Shown here: positions 24,386-32,643 of the stretch, piece after piece
Numbering within the stretch: position 1 is the stretch's first letter
Layout: every line of letters starts with the position of its first letter
Assembly: GCF_000820105.1 (NCBI RefSeq)
Contig: NZ_CDDB01000002.1
Span: 1-38,435 of the forward strand
Source of the DNA: Aeromonas schubertii
GTDB lineage: Bacteria > Pseudomonadota > Gammaproteobacteria > Enterobacterales > Aeromonadaceae
Length of the DNA stretch: 38,435 nucleotides
Reading direction: 5' to 3'
Made by a program: the position numbers and the translations under genes
The notes under the pieces: generated by a model
What the model was told of the DNA's origin: nothing
Database searches by the model: none
Seen by the model: only the letters and a program-made list of their open reading frames with translations

Positions 24386-26002
24386 TCATTGGGCCGTGAG
24401 GTAGATCTCGCGGCTGTAGACCACGTCCTGCGGGTTCTGATAGGGGTAGCCCTTGACGAAGGGTTTGAGCAGACGGGATTTGACCGAGAAGTAGATGGGG
24501 GCGATGGGGGCCTCCTTGTCGATCAGGGCCTCTGCCTCCTGATAGAGACGGGTACGCTCGGCGGCGTCCATGGAGTCATGGGCCTTGGCCAGCAGGGCAT
24601 CATACTCGGTGCTCTTCCATTGACCGCTGTTGGCACTGCTGGAGCTGCTCATGATATCGAGGAAGGTGGAGGCGTCGTTATAGTCTCCGTTCCAGCCATA
24701 GCGGCTGACGTTGAAGTCCCCCTCGTTGAGGGTGGAGACCATGGTCTTCCACTCCATGTTGTTGAGCACCGCATTGACGCCAAGGTTCTGCTTCCACATG
24801 GAGGCCACCGCCAGGGCGATGCGCTTGTGCCCCTCGTTGGTGTTGTAGAGGATGTCGACACTCAGCGGCTTGCCCGGGCCATAGCCGGCCTCGGTGAGCA
24901 GTGCTTTGGCCTTCTCGATGCGCGCTGCCTTGGTCATCAGCTGGCTCTCGGGCTTCTTGAGCTCGAAACCATCGACGATGGGGGGGGTGAAGCTGTAGGC
25001 GGCGATCTGCCCCTGGCCCAGGATCTTGTCGGTGATCACCTCACGGTCGATGGCCAGAGACAGGGCACGGCGTACCCGCACATCGTCAAACGGTTTGCGC
25101 TTGGTATTGAAGACGTAGTAGTAGCTGGCGAGGATGGGCACATTGACCAGCTCGCCGGGGCTCTCCTGCTTGATCTTGCGATACTGCTCGAGGGGGTAGG
25201 TGGTGTAGTGCAGTTCACCGGAGCGGTAGCGGTTATAGCCGGCCGTCTCGGAGGCGATCTCCAGATAGAGCACCTTGTTGATCACCGTCTTGGCGTTATT
25301 CCAGTAGCTGGGGTTGCGCTCGGCGATGAGCCGCTCGTTGGGGGTCCACTCCTTGAGCACATAGGCGCCGTTGGAGACGATGTTGCCCGGTTTGACCCAC
25401 TCCTGGCCGAACTTCTCTATGGTGGCCTTGTGGGCCGGGAAGGTGGTGTAGTGGGCCAGGGTCTTGAGGAAGAAGGAGGTGGGGCTCTTGAGGGTCACCT
25501 GCAGGGTGTGCTCATCGAGTGCCTTGACCCCGAGCTCGGAGGGCGGCAACTTGCCTTGCAGCACATCACCGGCATTCTTGAGCCCCATCAGCTCGATAAA
25601 CCAGGAGTACTGAGAGGCGGTCTTGGGGTCGGCGGCACGCTGCCAGCCATAGACGTAGTCGGCGGCGGTGACCGGATCACCGTTGGACCATTTGGCCTCG
25701 GGCCTGAGCTTGAAGGTGTAGACGGTGCCGCTCTGATCCACCTCGTAGCTCACCGCACCGGCCGGTACCAGCTTACCTTCCCCATCGAGGCTGAAGAGGC
25801 CTTCGAAGAGATCGTTGACGATCTCGCTGCCGGCACTCTCTTCCACCAGTTGTGGGTCGATTGAGGCTGGCTCTGTATTGATGTTGCGAACAAATACCTG
25901 TTGTTCGGCGGGGAGGAGGCGGGTGCCGGGCGGTACTTCTGCCGCCAGGGCGGGGAGGGAGAACAGCGCAGCCAGGGAGGCCGCGATCAGGGTCTTCTTC
26001 AT
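24386..26002 (-). CDS. oppA: OppA-type periplasmic peptide-binding protein
   Basis: A 538-residue secreted protein of SBP family 5. The signal peptide is MKKTLIAASLAALFSLPALA. Family landmarks are NINTEPASIDPQLVEESAG, FKLRPEAKWSNGDPVTAADYVYGWQRAADP and RYGWNGDYNDASTFLD. OppA delivers oligopeptides to the OppBCDF permease, which is not next to it here, so it may be a solitary copy; MppA is an alternative. The start at 26002 follows AAGGA by 8 bases; the longer frame to 26209 has no signal peptide at its start and is rejected. Confidence 0.9.
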   Translation of the reverse strand: MKKTLIAASLAALFSLPALAAEVPPGTRLLPAEQQVFVRNINTEPASIDPQLVEESAGSEIVNDLFEGLFSLDGEGKLVPAGAVSYEVDQSGTVYTFKLRPEAKWSNGDPVTAADYVYGWQRAADPKTASQYSWFIELMGLKNAGDVLQGKLPPSELGVKALDEHTLQVTLKSPTSFFLKTLAHYTTFPAHKATIEKFGQEWVKPGNIVSNGAYVLKEWTPNERLIAERNPSYWNNAKTVINKVLYLEIASETAGYNRYRSGELHYTTYPLEQYRKIKQESPGELVNVPILASYYYVFNTKRKPFDDVRVRRALSLAIDREVITDKILGQGQIAAYSFTPPIVDGFELKKPESQLMTKAARIEKAKALLTEAGYGPGKPLSVDILYNTNEGHKRIALAVASMWKQNLGVNAVLNNMEWKTMVSTLNEGDFNVSRYGWNGDYNDASTFLDIMSSSSSANSGQWKSTEYDALLAKAHDSMDAAERTRLYQEAEALIDKEAPIAPIYFSVKSRLLKPFVKGYPYQNPQDVVYSREIYLTAQ

Positions 26003-26224
26003 GAATATGTCCTTGTTATGTTTGCTTCCGAGCAATCGGCAGTGTGCGTGAAGCCGTCTCCCGAGACAAGGCGGTGATATAAACTCGCAGCAAAAATAAA
26101 GTCCCCCGACACTGCCGTGGACTCCCGCAGGCAGAGCGGATCGGGGCGGGAGAAGGGGGGAAACAAAGGGGCCGGATGGGAGGGATTCAGGCGAGTTAAT
26201 TCGCTGCAAAAAGCAAAAAAAGGC

Positions 26225-26244
26225 GTTACATTCGGTTACATAGC
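26225..26244. promoter_or_regulatory. Direct repeat GTTACAT x2, OmpR-like
   Basis: Two 10-bp units, gttacattcg and gttacatagc, are exactly adjacent in the 322-base gap between oppA and fbp. The 10-bp period and the TTACA core resemble paired OmpR half-sites. The regulator is uncertain; ctgtcac follows at 26246-26252. Confidence 0.4.
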
Positions 26245-26280
26245 GCTGTCACCCAAGAACAGCGATTTTTTTGCTCTGTT

Positions 26281-26296
26281 TTGCAAACGTTTTCAA
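26281..26296. promoter_or_regulatory. PurR-like operator upstream of fbp
   Basis: ttgcaaacgttttcaa matches the whole core of the PurR consensus (GCAANCGNTTNC). It lies 29 bases before the fbp start codon, where binding would block transcription or early elongation. The rest of the oppA-fbp gap shows no gene; a small gtctc/gagac stem lies at about 26057-26068 in the oppA leader. Confidence 0.55.
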
Positions 26297-26324
26297 CGCC
26301 AACGGTTCACGTTAAGGACATACG

Positions 26325-27353
26325 ATGAAAAACATGGTCACGCTCGGTGAATTTATCGTCAAGAAGCAAGCCGAGTACCCCAGCGCCACCGGTGAGCTCA
26401 GCTCCTTGCTCAGCTCCATCCGACTCGCAGCCAAGGTGGTCAACCGGGAGATCAACAAGGCGGGCCTGGCCGATATTATCGGCTCGGTAGGGGCCGAAAA
26501 CGTACAGGGAGAGGTACAGCAAAAGCTCGATGTCTATGCCAATGAGCGCTTCAAGGCGGCCCTCGAGGCCCGCGGTGAGGTATGCGGCATGGCCTCGGAA
26601 GAGGAAGAGGATTTCGTTGCCTTCGACTCGGCGCTGGCCAAGAATTCCAAGTACGTGGTGCTGATTGACCCCCTTGACGGCTCTTCCAACATCGATGTCA
26701 ACGTCTCGGTCGGCACTATCTTCTCCATCTATCGCAGGGTGAGCCCTGCCGGCTCCCCGGTGGTGCTGGAGGACTTTCTGCAGCCGGGTCATCGTCAGGT
26801 CGCGGCCGGTTACGTGGTCTATGGCTCCTCGACCATGCTGGTCTACAGCACGGGCTACGGGGTCAACGGCTTCACCTATGACCCCTCCATCGGCTGCTTC
26901 TGCCTCTCTCACGAGAATCTGCGTATTCCCCAGGAGGGGAAGATCTACTCCATCAACGAGGGCAACTACATCAAGTTCCCGGATGGGGTGAAGAAGTACC
27001 TTAAATATTGCCAGGAGCTCGACGAGGCGACCCATCGTCCCTATACCGCTCGCTATATCGGCTCCCTGGTATCGGATTTTCACCGCAATCTGCTCAAGGG
27101 CGGCATCTACATCTATCCGTCCGGCACCAATGCCCCCAAGGGGAAACTGCGCCTGCTCTATGAGTGCAATCCGTTGGCATTCCTGATTGAGCAGGCCGGC
27201 GGCAAGGCTTCCGATGGCTTTCGCCGTATCCTCGACATCGAGCCCACTGCCCTGCACCAGCGCACCCCTTACTTCATCGGCTCTACCAAGATGGTGGAGC
27301 GGGCCGAAGCCTTTATGCGGGAGTTCTCCTCCCATGAAGAGCCCAAGGGCTAA
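26325..27353 (+). CDS. fbp: Fructose-1,6-bisphosphatase class I
   Basis: A 342-residue gluconeogenic enzyme that hydrolyses fructose 1,6-bisphosphate to fructose 6-phosphate. Metal site residues are in SEEEEDF (about 91-97) and [11 protein letters not shown] (114-124, with Asp115 and Asp118). The substrate loop [20 protein letters not shown] and the C-terminal [16 protein letters not shown] are intact. AAGGA precedes the ATG by 7 bases. It is divergent from oppA and has a PurR-like box in its leader. Confidence 0.97.
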   Translation: MKNMVTLGEFIVKKQAEYPSATGELSSLLSSIRLAAKVVNREINKAGLADIIGSVGAENVQGEVQQKLDVYANERFKAALEARGEVCGMASEEEEDFVAFDSALAKNSKYVVLIDPLDGSSNIDVNVSVGTIFSIYRRVSPAGSPVVLEDFLQPGHRQVAAGYVVYGSSTMLVYSTGYGVNGFTYDPSIGCFCLSHENLRIPQEGKIYSINEGNYIKFPDGVKKYLKYCQELDEATHRPYTARYIGSLVSDFHRNLLKGGIYIYPSGTNAPKGKLRLLYECNPLAFLIEQAGGKASDGFRRILDIEPTALHQRTPYFIGSTKMVERAEAFMREFSSHEEPKG

Positions 27354-27376
27354 GCGGTGGAGTGAACAACGAGCAA

Positions 27377-27398
27377 GAGGGAGGCGTCAGCCTCCCTC
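27377..27398. terminator. Hairpin between convergent fbp and FUSC genes
   Basis: Perfect stem gagggaggc/gcctccctc with loop gtca, 23 bases past fbp. No T-run follows, so a rho-independent role is uncertain, but the site between two converging genes fits a terminator. Confidence 0.5.
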
Positions 27399-27416
27399 GT
27401 GTGATCAGGGCAGCGC

Positions 27417-28334
27417 TCAATGTCGGCGTCGGTGCAAATAGAGCCCCAAGTGGGTGCAGGTGGCCCCGAGTATGCCGCCAGCCGCCACCTCGAGCACCCT
27501 CGCCATGACCACCGCCTCACTGCCCCGAAAGGCCTCTATGCTCAGTGCAATCAGCAGGCAGCGGCTGGCAAAGGCAAGGCCATAGGGGCGCATCGCCAGG
27601 GTGAGCGGGATCAATATGCTGCCCAGGGTGGCCACATAGTGGGCCGGATGCAGCGACACCAGCGCCAGTCCCACACCGCCTCCGGCCATGGCACCCAGGA
27701 TCCTGGCCTTGAGCTTGCGGTAGATCTCCCCTGTCTCCATCATGCTGACGCTCATGGCCGACCAGATGATCCATTGCCCGTGGGGAGGGCGATGATAGCC
27801 GACCCACAGCGAGCAGATCAGCACGGCGCCCCCGAGACCTACGCAGGGATAGAGGATATCGGCCATGGGCCTGGCGACCTGTTTGGTGTCAATCGGCTTG
27901 CCGGTCGATAGCAGCAGAAAGGGGCCTGCCAGGGGCAGGATCAAGAGCGCCAGGGAGAGGGGGGCCGGCGAATCCGGACCATAGGCGATGTAGAGGGCCG
28001 GAATAAACACCCAGCTGGCCAGAGTGCGCCAGGCTTCACCATAACATGAGAGTGCGCTGCAGAGCATGGCCAGGAGCGTGGTAAAGAGGGCAAATAGCCA
28101 GGGGTGGGGCAGGAGATACTGAAGCGTCGCGAGTGTCGCGGCGATGAGCAGCAGATGCATCAGCATGCCCCGACGTCCCCGGCCAAGGGCTCGCTCACCC
28201 CGCTGTAGCGCCGCACACACCAGCAGCATGGCGACGCCCTCCCGGCCCGGAGCGATGAGATAACAGGCTCCGGCAGGGAGCAGCGCCATGGCCATGCTCA
28301 TCAGCTCCTGGCGGTGAGTTGGCCCAGGCATCAT
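27417..28334 (-). CDS. FUSC-like membrane protein (half-size aromatic-acid-exporter relative)
   Basis: A 305-residue protein with about ten hydrophobic helices and a basic tail (HRRRH). The segment WIIWSAMSVSMMETGEIYRKLKARILGAMAGGGVGLAL matches the FUSC_2 pattern of a tryptophan helix followed by R-x-x-G-x-x-x-G. Full-length FUSC transporters are about twice as long and carry a cytoplasmic domain; this one has only the membrane unit. Its ATG at 28334 overlaps the stop of the isochorismatase-like gene, so the two are coupled. Export of an aromatic or related acid is a guess from family only. Confidence 0.68.
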   Translation of the reverse strand: MMPGPTHRQELMSMAMALLPAGACYLIAPGREGVAMLLVCAALQRGERALGRGRRGMLMHLLLIAATLATLQYLLPHPWLFALFTTLLAMLCSALSCYGEAWRTLASWVFIPALYIAYGPDSPAPLSLALLILPLAGPFLLLSTGKPIDTKQVARPMADILYPCVGLGGAVLICSLWVGYHRPPHGQWIIWSAMSVSMMETGEIYRKLKARILGAMAGGGVGLALVSLHPAHYVATLGSILIPLTLAMRPYGLAFASRCLLIALSIEAFRGSEAVVMARVLEVAAGGILGATCTHLGLYLHRRRH

Positions 28335-28921
28335 GGCTGGGCGTCGAGCATCTCGGCCACCGTCATGATGCGGGCAATTCGAGAGAGGCTGGCGATCGCG
28401 TGGCGGTGCTGCGCGGGATCTGCGGCGGCGCAGGCATCCTCAAGCAGGGTGATCTCATAGTCCCTGTCATGGGCATCGCGCACCGCCGATTGAATGGCCC
28501 ATTCGGTGCTGACGCCGCAGATCCAGAGGTGGGTGATGTGATTGGCCCTGAGGGCCGCCTCCAGGGATGTCCCATAAAAGGGGCTCACTCTGGGTTTGGT
28601 CAGCACCAGATCTGTGTCTCGCACCTCCAGTGCGTCGTGAAATGCCGTACCGCTTGCGCCCAACATCAGGGCGCCAAGCAGATGTGCTTTACCGAAGATG
28701 GCTGAATGCTTGGGTTGGGCGTGGTAGTGGGGATCAAATCCGACCTTGATCAGAATGACCTTCCAGCCCTGCTGACGGGCGTAGGCCATGGCCTGGTTGG
28801 CATGCGAGATCGCCTGCTGCTCCTGACAGTGGCTGGCACAGCCTGCAATCTTGCCCTGAGGGTGGACAATATCGTTGATGAAATCGATGACCAGTAGGGC
28901 CTGATGGGAATCTTGTTGCAT
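28331..28921 (-). CDS. Isochorismatase-family cysteine hydrolase
   Basis: A 196-residue cytoplasmic enzyme. The catalytic triad of the family is visible: Asp in LLVIDFINDIV (about residue 13), Lys in LTKPRVSPFYGTSLE and Cys in LWICGVSTEWAIQSAVRDA. Such enzymes hydrolyse amides, nicotinamide, N-carbamoyl compounds or isochorismate; the substrate here cannot be told from sequence. It overlaps the FUSC-like gene and is divergent from a LysR regulator, which probably controls both. Confidence 0.88.
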   Translation of the reverse strand: MQQDSHQALLVIDFINDIVHPQGKIAGCASHCQEQQAISHANQAMAYARQQGWKVILIKVGFDPHYHAQPKHSAIFGKAHLLGALMLGASGTAFHDALEVRDTDLVLTKPRVSPFYGTSLEAALRANHITHLWICGVSTEWAIQSAVRDAHDRDYEITLLEDACAAADPAQHRHAIASLSRIARIMTVAEMLDAQP

Positions 28922-29023
28922 GAGATCACTCCTTGGTTGTGGATATCAGCATACGGTTTGCGAGCGATTTGAGAATCGACATATAGTGAACGTCATGTAA
29001 GAAAATCTGACAGATCGCAAGCC

Positions 29024-29923
29024 ATGTCCCTTCCACCGCTGAAAACCCTTCCCGTATTTGTAAGTATTTGTCGTCATCTAAGCATCAGTCAGGCGGCCGA
29101 TGAGCTCTGCCTCACCCACTCGGCCGTCAGTCAGAGCCTCAAGAGTCTGGAGACTTTTCTGGGCTGCCGGCTACTGGAGCGAAACACCCGCGGCATGCAG
29201 CTCACCGAGCCCGGTCGCCATTTTCTGATGGCCGTGGAGGAGGGGTTGGGGGCGATAGGGTCGGCGACCCAGAGGATCATGAGCAGGGTAGAGGGGGAGG
29301 TGAGGCTCAACCTGGCGCCGACCCTGGCCCTGCGCTGGTTGATCCCGCGCATGCCGGCCTTGCAGGCGGCGCTGCCTGATGTGGGGCTGCAGCTTGGTAC
29401 CTACCGCCGGGATGAGCTGACGGGTCGCCGTGCCGGGTTGGATATGGCGCTGGTGAGCGCAGAGCCTAACCCCTTCGATCGCTACCCTCACTACCCCTTG
29501 TGTCCCGACCGGCTGATCCTGGTGGCGGCGCGGGGCACCCGGAGCGAGCCACTCGGGCAACTGCTTGGCCATACCCCCTGCATCGGTGTGCAAGACCCAT
29601 TGAGAGAGCCTGACTGGCCGACCTGGCTTGCCGCTAACGGTCAGGCACAGCGTGACCCCGAGTTGATGTTCAAGAGCTCACCACTGGCGATCCAGGCGGC
29701 CATCGCCGGCCTGGGCCTGCTGGTGACTCATCACCTGTTTGTGATCGAAGAGCTGCAGGCCGGCCTGCTCGTCAAGCTGGGAGAGTCGGTGGTGGCCGCA
29801 GAGTACCGGCTGGTGGCGCTGGCTCCCGGCGGTATTAGCGAGCCGGCACGGCGGGTGATCCAGTGGCTGCAGCAAGAGGCAGCGGCCCTGGAGTGCCGCT
29901 GGGCAGAAGAGGAGGGCGTGTGA
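29024..29923 (+). CDS. LysR-family transcriptional regulator (GcvA-like)
   Basis: A 299-residue regulator. The winged helix-turn-helix is at residues 8-65 (SISQAADELCLTHSAVSQSLKSLE), with LLERNTRGMQLTEPGR as the wing. The effector domain follows. The helix-turn-helix resembles GcvA-type members. It is divergent from the isochorismatase-FUSC pair across 102 bases, the classic layout for a LysR protein acting on the neighbouring operon. The shared gap includes ttgagaatcgacatatag, a possible but unproven binding region. The inducer is unknown. Confidence 0.9.
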   Translation: MSLPPLKTLPVFVSICRHLSISQAADELCLTHSAVSQSLKSLETFLGCRLLERNTRGMQLTEPGRHFLMAVEEGLGAIGSATQRIMSRVEGEVRLNLAPTLALRWLIPRMPALQAALPDVGLQLGTYRRDELTGRRAGLDMALVSAEPNPFDRYPHYPLCPDRLILVAARGTRSEPLGQLLGHTPCIGVQDPLREPDWPTWLAANGQAQRDPELMFKSSPLAIQAAIAGLGLLVTHHLFVIEELQAGLLVKLGESVVAAEYRLVALAPGGISEPARRVIQWLQQEAAALECRWAEEEGV

Positions 29924-29947
29924 GCATCACCCACACGCCACTGTGAT

Positions 29948-31141
29948 TCACAGGGCCGGCAGCAATCCTGCCGAGACGCCCAGTTGTACCACGACGATAA
30001 GACCCCCCAGGGTGGCGGCGCCGGCCAATGCCAGAGTGCCGCCGGGGGCGCGGTAGGCATTCGGGGTCGCGACCTTGCGCGCCTGCCAGGCCAGGGCTAC
30101 CGGCAGCAGCACCGCAAGGATTGCGAGCGCAATGGCGGCGTAGCCGAGTGCCATGATGAAACCCTGGGGAAAATAGAGGGCAAACAGCAGGGGCGGCATA
30201 AAGGTGATGAGGCCGGTCTGGGCTCGACCCTGCCAGTTATCCTTGCGACGGGTCACCTTGGCCATGAAGTCGAACAGCCCCAGGGTCACACCAAGGAAGG
30301 AGGTGGCGAGCGCCAGATCCGCAAACAGATGCATGGCCTGGCTAAAGGCGCTCCAGTCGATCTCCTGACCGATGCGGGCGAGCAGGCCGTCGAGGGCGCC
30401 ACCGCTGGCGAGCAAATTCTGCTGACCGAGCAGGCCGAGGATGGCCACCTGCCAGAGCACATAGAGGATGAGGGGCAGGGCCGAGCCCCACACAAACACC
30501 CGGCGCAGACGGCGCGGATCCCGACCCAGATAGAGCATCACGCTCGGGATGGAGCCGTGAAAGCCGAACGAGGTGAAGATAACCGGCAGGCCCGCCAGCA
30601 AGAGTCCCTGCTCAAGGGGCATGGCCAGCAGATGTTGTCCCTCGGCACGGGGCAGGAGCAGGGTCAACACACCCACCATGATCACTAACTTGGTCGCAAA
30701 CATCAGGCGGTTGAGGTAGTCAACCGAGCGGGTACCCACGCACACCATACCCCCGAAGAGCAGGGTAAAGAGCCAGGCGGCCTGGGTCTGTCCCAGCGCC
30801 ATGCCCTGTTCCCCCAAGGCCTGGGCCAGCAGGGCACTGCCGCCGCTGATGTAGGCCGCCGCCAGCGAGTAAAACAGCATCAACACACAGAAGGCGGCCA
30901 GCCGCTTGCCCCAGGGGCCGAGCAGATGATCCGCCAGCTGATGCAGATGAGAGTGGCCAGTGACAAGGCTCGCCTCGACCTGCAGCATGGCGGTGTAGGC
31001 CATCAGGGCCCAGAGGATCACCATGAGCAGCAGGGTGGCGGGGCCGCCGAGGGAGGAGGCAGCCAGGGGCAGGGCCAGCATGCCGGCGCCTATGGTGGTG
31101 CCGGCGATGAGCAGGGTACAACCGAGGGTTCTGGATCGCAT
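29948..31141 (-). CDS. tyrP: Tyrosine-specific transport protein TyrP (HAAAP family)
   Basis: A 397-residue inner-membrane permease with 11 predicted helices. It matches E. coli TyrP closely: RTLG near the start, AGTTIGAGMLALPLA, VCVGTRSVDYLNR, LPVIFTSFGFHGSIPSV and HLFADLALATSFLGVTLGLFD. It imports tyrosine with protons; Mtr is a less likely alternative. A TyrR-like box lies directly before the start codon. The ribosome site is poor (GGAAACG). It is convergent with the LysR gene. Confidence 0.9.
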   Translation of the reverse strand: MRSRTLGCTLLIAGTTIGAGMLALPLAASSLGGPATLLLMVILWALMAYTAMLQVEASLVTGHSHLHQLADHLLGPWGKRLAAFCVLMLFYSLAAAYISGGSALLAQALGEQGMALGQTQAAWLFTLLFGGMVCVGTRSVDYLNRLMFATKLVIMVGVLTLLLPRAEGQHLLAMPLEQGLLLAGLPVIFTSFGFHGSIPSVMLYLGRDPRRLRRVFVWGSALPLILYVLWQVAILGLLGQQNLLASGGALDGLLARIGQEIDWSAFSQAMHLFADLALATSFLGVTLGLFDFMAKVTRRKDNWQGRAQTGLITFMPPLLFALYFPQGFIMALGYAAIALAILAVLLPVALAWQARKVATPNAYRAPGGTLALAGAATLGGLIVVVQLGVSAGLLPAL

Positions 31142-31152
31142 GAATTCGTTTC

Positions 31153-31170
31153 CGTAAAGCTATTTATACA
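31153..31170. promoter_or_regulatory. TyrR-like box before tyrP
   Basis: cgtaaagctatttataca matches TGTAAA-N6-TTTACA at 10 of 12 fixed positions. On the minus strand it contains a potential -10 (TATAAA), so binding would repress. The 245-base tyrP-cra gap also holds a perfect 10-bp hairpin, gccaccagcc/ggctggtggc (31196-31218), and otherwise shows no gene. Confidence 0.6.
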
Positions 31171-31351
31171 AAAGATTCGGGATGGAATGGATGCCGCCAC
31201 CAGCCTTTGGCTGGTGGCTAGAGATATCGGTTGTCAATGAGGAGTGACATAGCATAACCCGCTGTAATTGAGGGTTGCCACTGTAAACAAGGGGAGGGGC
31301 AGTGGCAAGCAAAAGGGAGGGCTTTGTTCACATTTCTGGCCAGAAAGCGGA

Positions 31352-31382
31352 AAGAAAAGATGACGCCGGCCGGGCCGGCGTC
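31352..31382 (-). terminator. Terminator of the cra/fruR gene
   Basis: On the minus strand the stem gacgccggc/gccggcgtc is followed by ATCTTTTCTTTC, five bases after the stop codon region. Confidence 0.7.
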
Positions 31383-31386
31383 CGGA

Positions 31387-32367
31387 TCAGCGCCTGTGCA
31401 GGCTACGGCTGACCGCGTGAATGCCGCAGGGGTAGTGGCCCCCGATGGCGGCGATGGCCAACTGCAGGGCCTTGGCGGCGATCTCGTCGTGGCGTTGGGG
31501 GAGGGAGTGGATGGCGCAGGGCAAGAAATCGAGCAGTCGATCGTCACCGAAGGTGGCCATGGCCAGGCTCTGCATGTCGATCCCCTGCTCCAGCAGATAG
31601 TCGAGCACCCCCTCCATCAAGACGTAGGAGGTGGTGATCAGCGCCGCCGGCAGGGTACCGCTCTGTCGGTGTAGTCCGGCCAGCAGGCGATACCCCTCGG
31701 CGCGATCGAAATGGGCGCCGGCGCACTCCCACACCCGGGCCGAATGCCCCTCCAGGGCCTGCACAAAGCCCTCGCGGCGCTCCTCGCTGATGGTGAGACC
31801 CGGCATGGCGGTGATCAGGGCGATACTGGCCAGATCCGGGCTCAGCAGGGCCCGGGTGAGGGCCTCGGAGGCCTCGCGGTTTTCACTGGCCACCGAGACG
31901 AAGTGTTCGGGATCCATCACCCGATCGATGGCGATGATGCGGGCCCCCTCGCGCTGGCGATCCTGATACCAGGTCTCCTCCGGGGGCAGGCAGCTGGCCA
32001 CCAGGAGGGCATCCACGTGGCGGGCAAGCAGCATCTTGGCCAGCTCGCGCTCGGTATCGGGCTCATCTTCCGAGCAGACGATAAGCAGCTGATACCCCTG
32101 GGCGCGGGCACCCTGCTCGAGGCGTTTGGCCAGCTTGGCGTAGCTGGCGTTTTCCAGATCGGGCAGGATGAAGCCCAGGGTCCTGGTCTGTCCGCCGCGC
32201 AGGGAGGCGGCGCGGCTGTCGGGTTGATAGTGGTGGGCCGCCACCACGGCCATCACCTTGTCGCGGGTAGCCTGGCTGATGCGGTACTGCTCGGCCTTGC
32301 CATTGATCACATAGCTCGCCGTGGTACGGGATACCCCCGCCAGCGCGGCTATCTCTTCGAGTTTCAT
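31387..32367 (-). CDS. cra: Cra/FruR, LacI-family fructose repressor
   Basis: A 326-residue regulator. The DNA-binding head MKLEEIAALAGVSRTTASYV is almost that of E. coli Cra, followed by the hinge and an effector domain (LGFILPDLENASYAKLAKRLE, ATFGDDRLLDFLPC). Cra is released from DNA by fructose 1-phosphate, the product of the fructose PTS. The gene is divergent from fruBKA, which suggests local control, and two Cra operators lie between. It may also have a wider regulon, as in enterics. Confidence 0.93.
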   Translation of the reverse strand: MKLEEIAALAGVSRTTASYVINGKAEQYRISQATRDKVMAVVAAHHYQPDSRAASLRGGQTRTLGFILPDLENASYAKLAKRLEQGARAQGYQLLIVCSEDEPDTERELAKMLLARHVDALLVASCLPPEETWYQDRQREGARIIAIDRVMDPEHFVSVASENREASEALTRALLSPDLASIALITAMPGLTISEERREGFVQALEGHSARVWECAGAHFDRAEGYRLLAGLHRQSGTLPAALITTSYVLMEGVLDYLLEQGIDMQSLAMATFGDDRLLDFLPCAIHSLPQRHDEIAAKALQLAIAAIGGHYPCGIHAVSRSLHRR

Positions 32368-32457
32368 CGTCTTATCTCACTTGGCGCCGTGATCACGAAA
32401 ATTGTGCGCCCGATCATACCATTGGAATCTTGTTCCTGGCGCGGGCTTGAATAAATC

Positions 32458-32472
32458 GCTGAAACGATTCAG
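32458..32472. promoter_or_regulatory. Cra operator 1
   Basis: gctgaaacgattcag is the reverse complement of the Cra consensus ctgaatcgtttcagc. It is 90 bases from the cra start and 172 from fruB. Confidence 0.85.
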
Positions 32473-32484
32473 TCTTCAGGTTAA

Positions 32485-32499
32485 GTGAAACGATTCAGC
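32485..32499. promoter_or_regulatory. Cra operator 2
   Basis: gtgaaacgattcagc, a second near-perfect Cra site with the same orientation, 26 bases (about 2.5 helical turns) centre to centre from the first. Cooperative binding is possible. Confidence 0.85.
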
Positions 32500-32643
32500 T
32501 TGTCAGCATCCCAAGCCAAAAAGAGCGGGGATGGCCCCACGGCTCTCACCCTGCGGTGGTTGGTGCCGAGGCGAAGCGAGTCGACCGGCGTTCCCAAGCC
32601 GCCGGTACCGAAACATTGATATTGCATTGACTGGAGAGTGTTT
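32500..32643 (+). other. Structured leader of fruBKA
   Basis: Between the operators and fruB there is no gene but at least two stem-loops: agagc (32522-32526) with gctct (32542-32546) enclosing a gggg/cccc stem, and ccggcg (32585-32590) with cgccgg (32600-32605). No U-run follows either. A ggagag ribosome site precedes the fruB ATG. Confidence 0.45.

Noticed and set aside
31232-31260. Perfect TTGACA on the minus strand upstream of tyrP
   Set aside because: No AT-rich -10 lies 15-19 bases downstream; the region there is a GC-rich hairpin.
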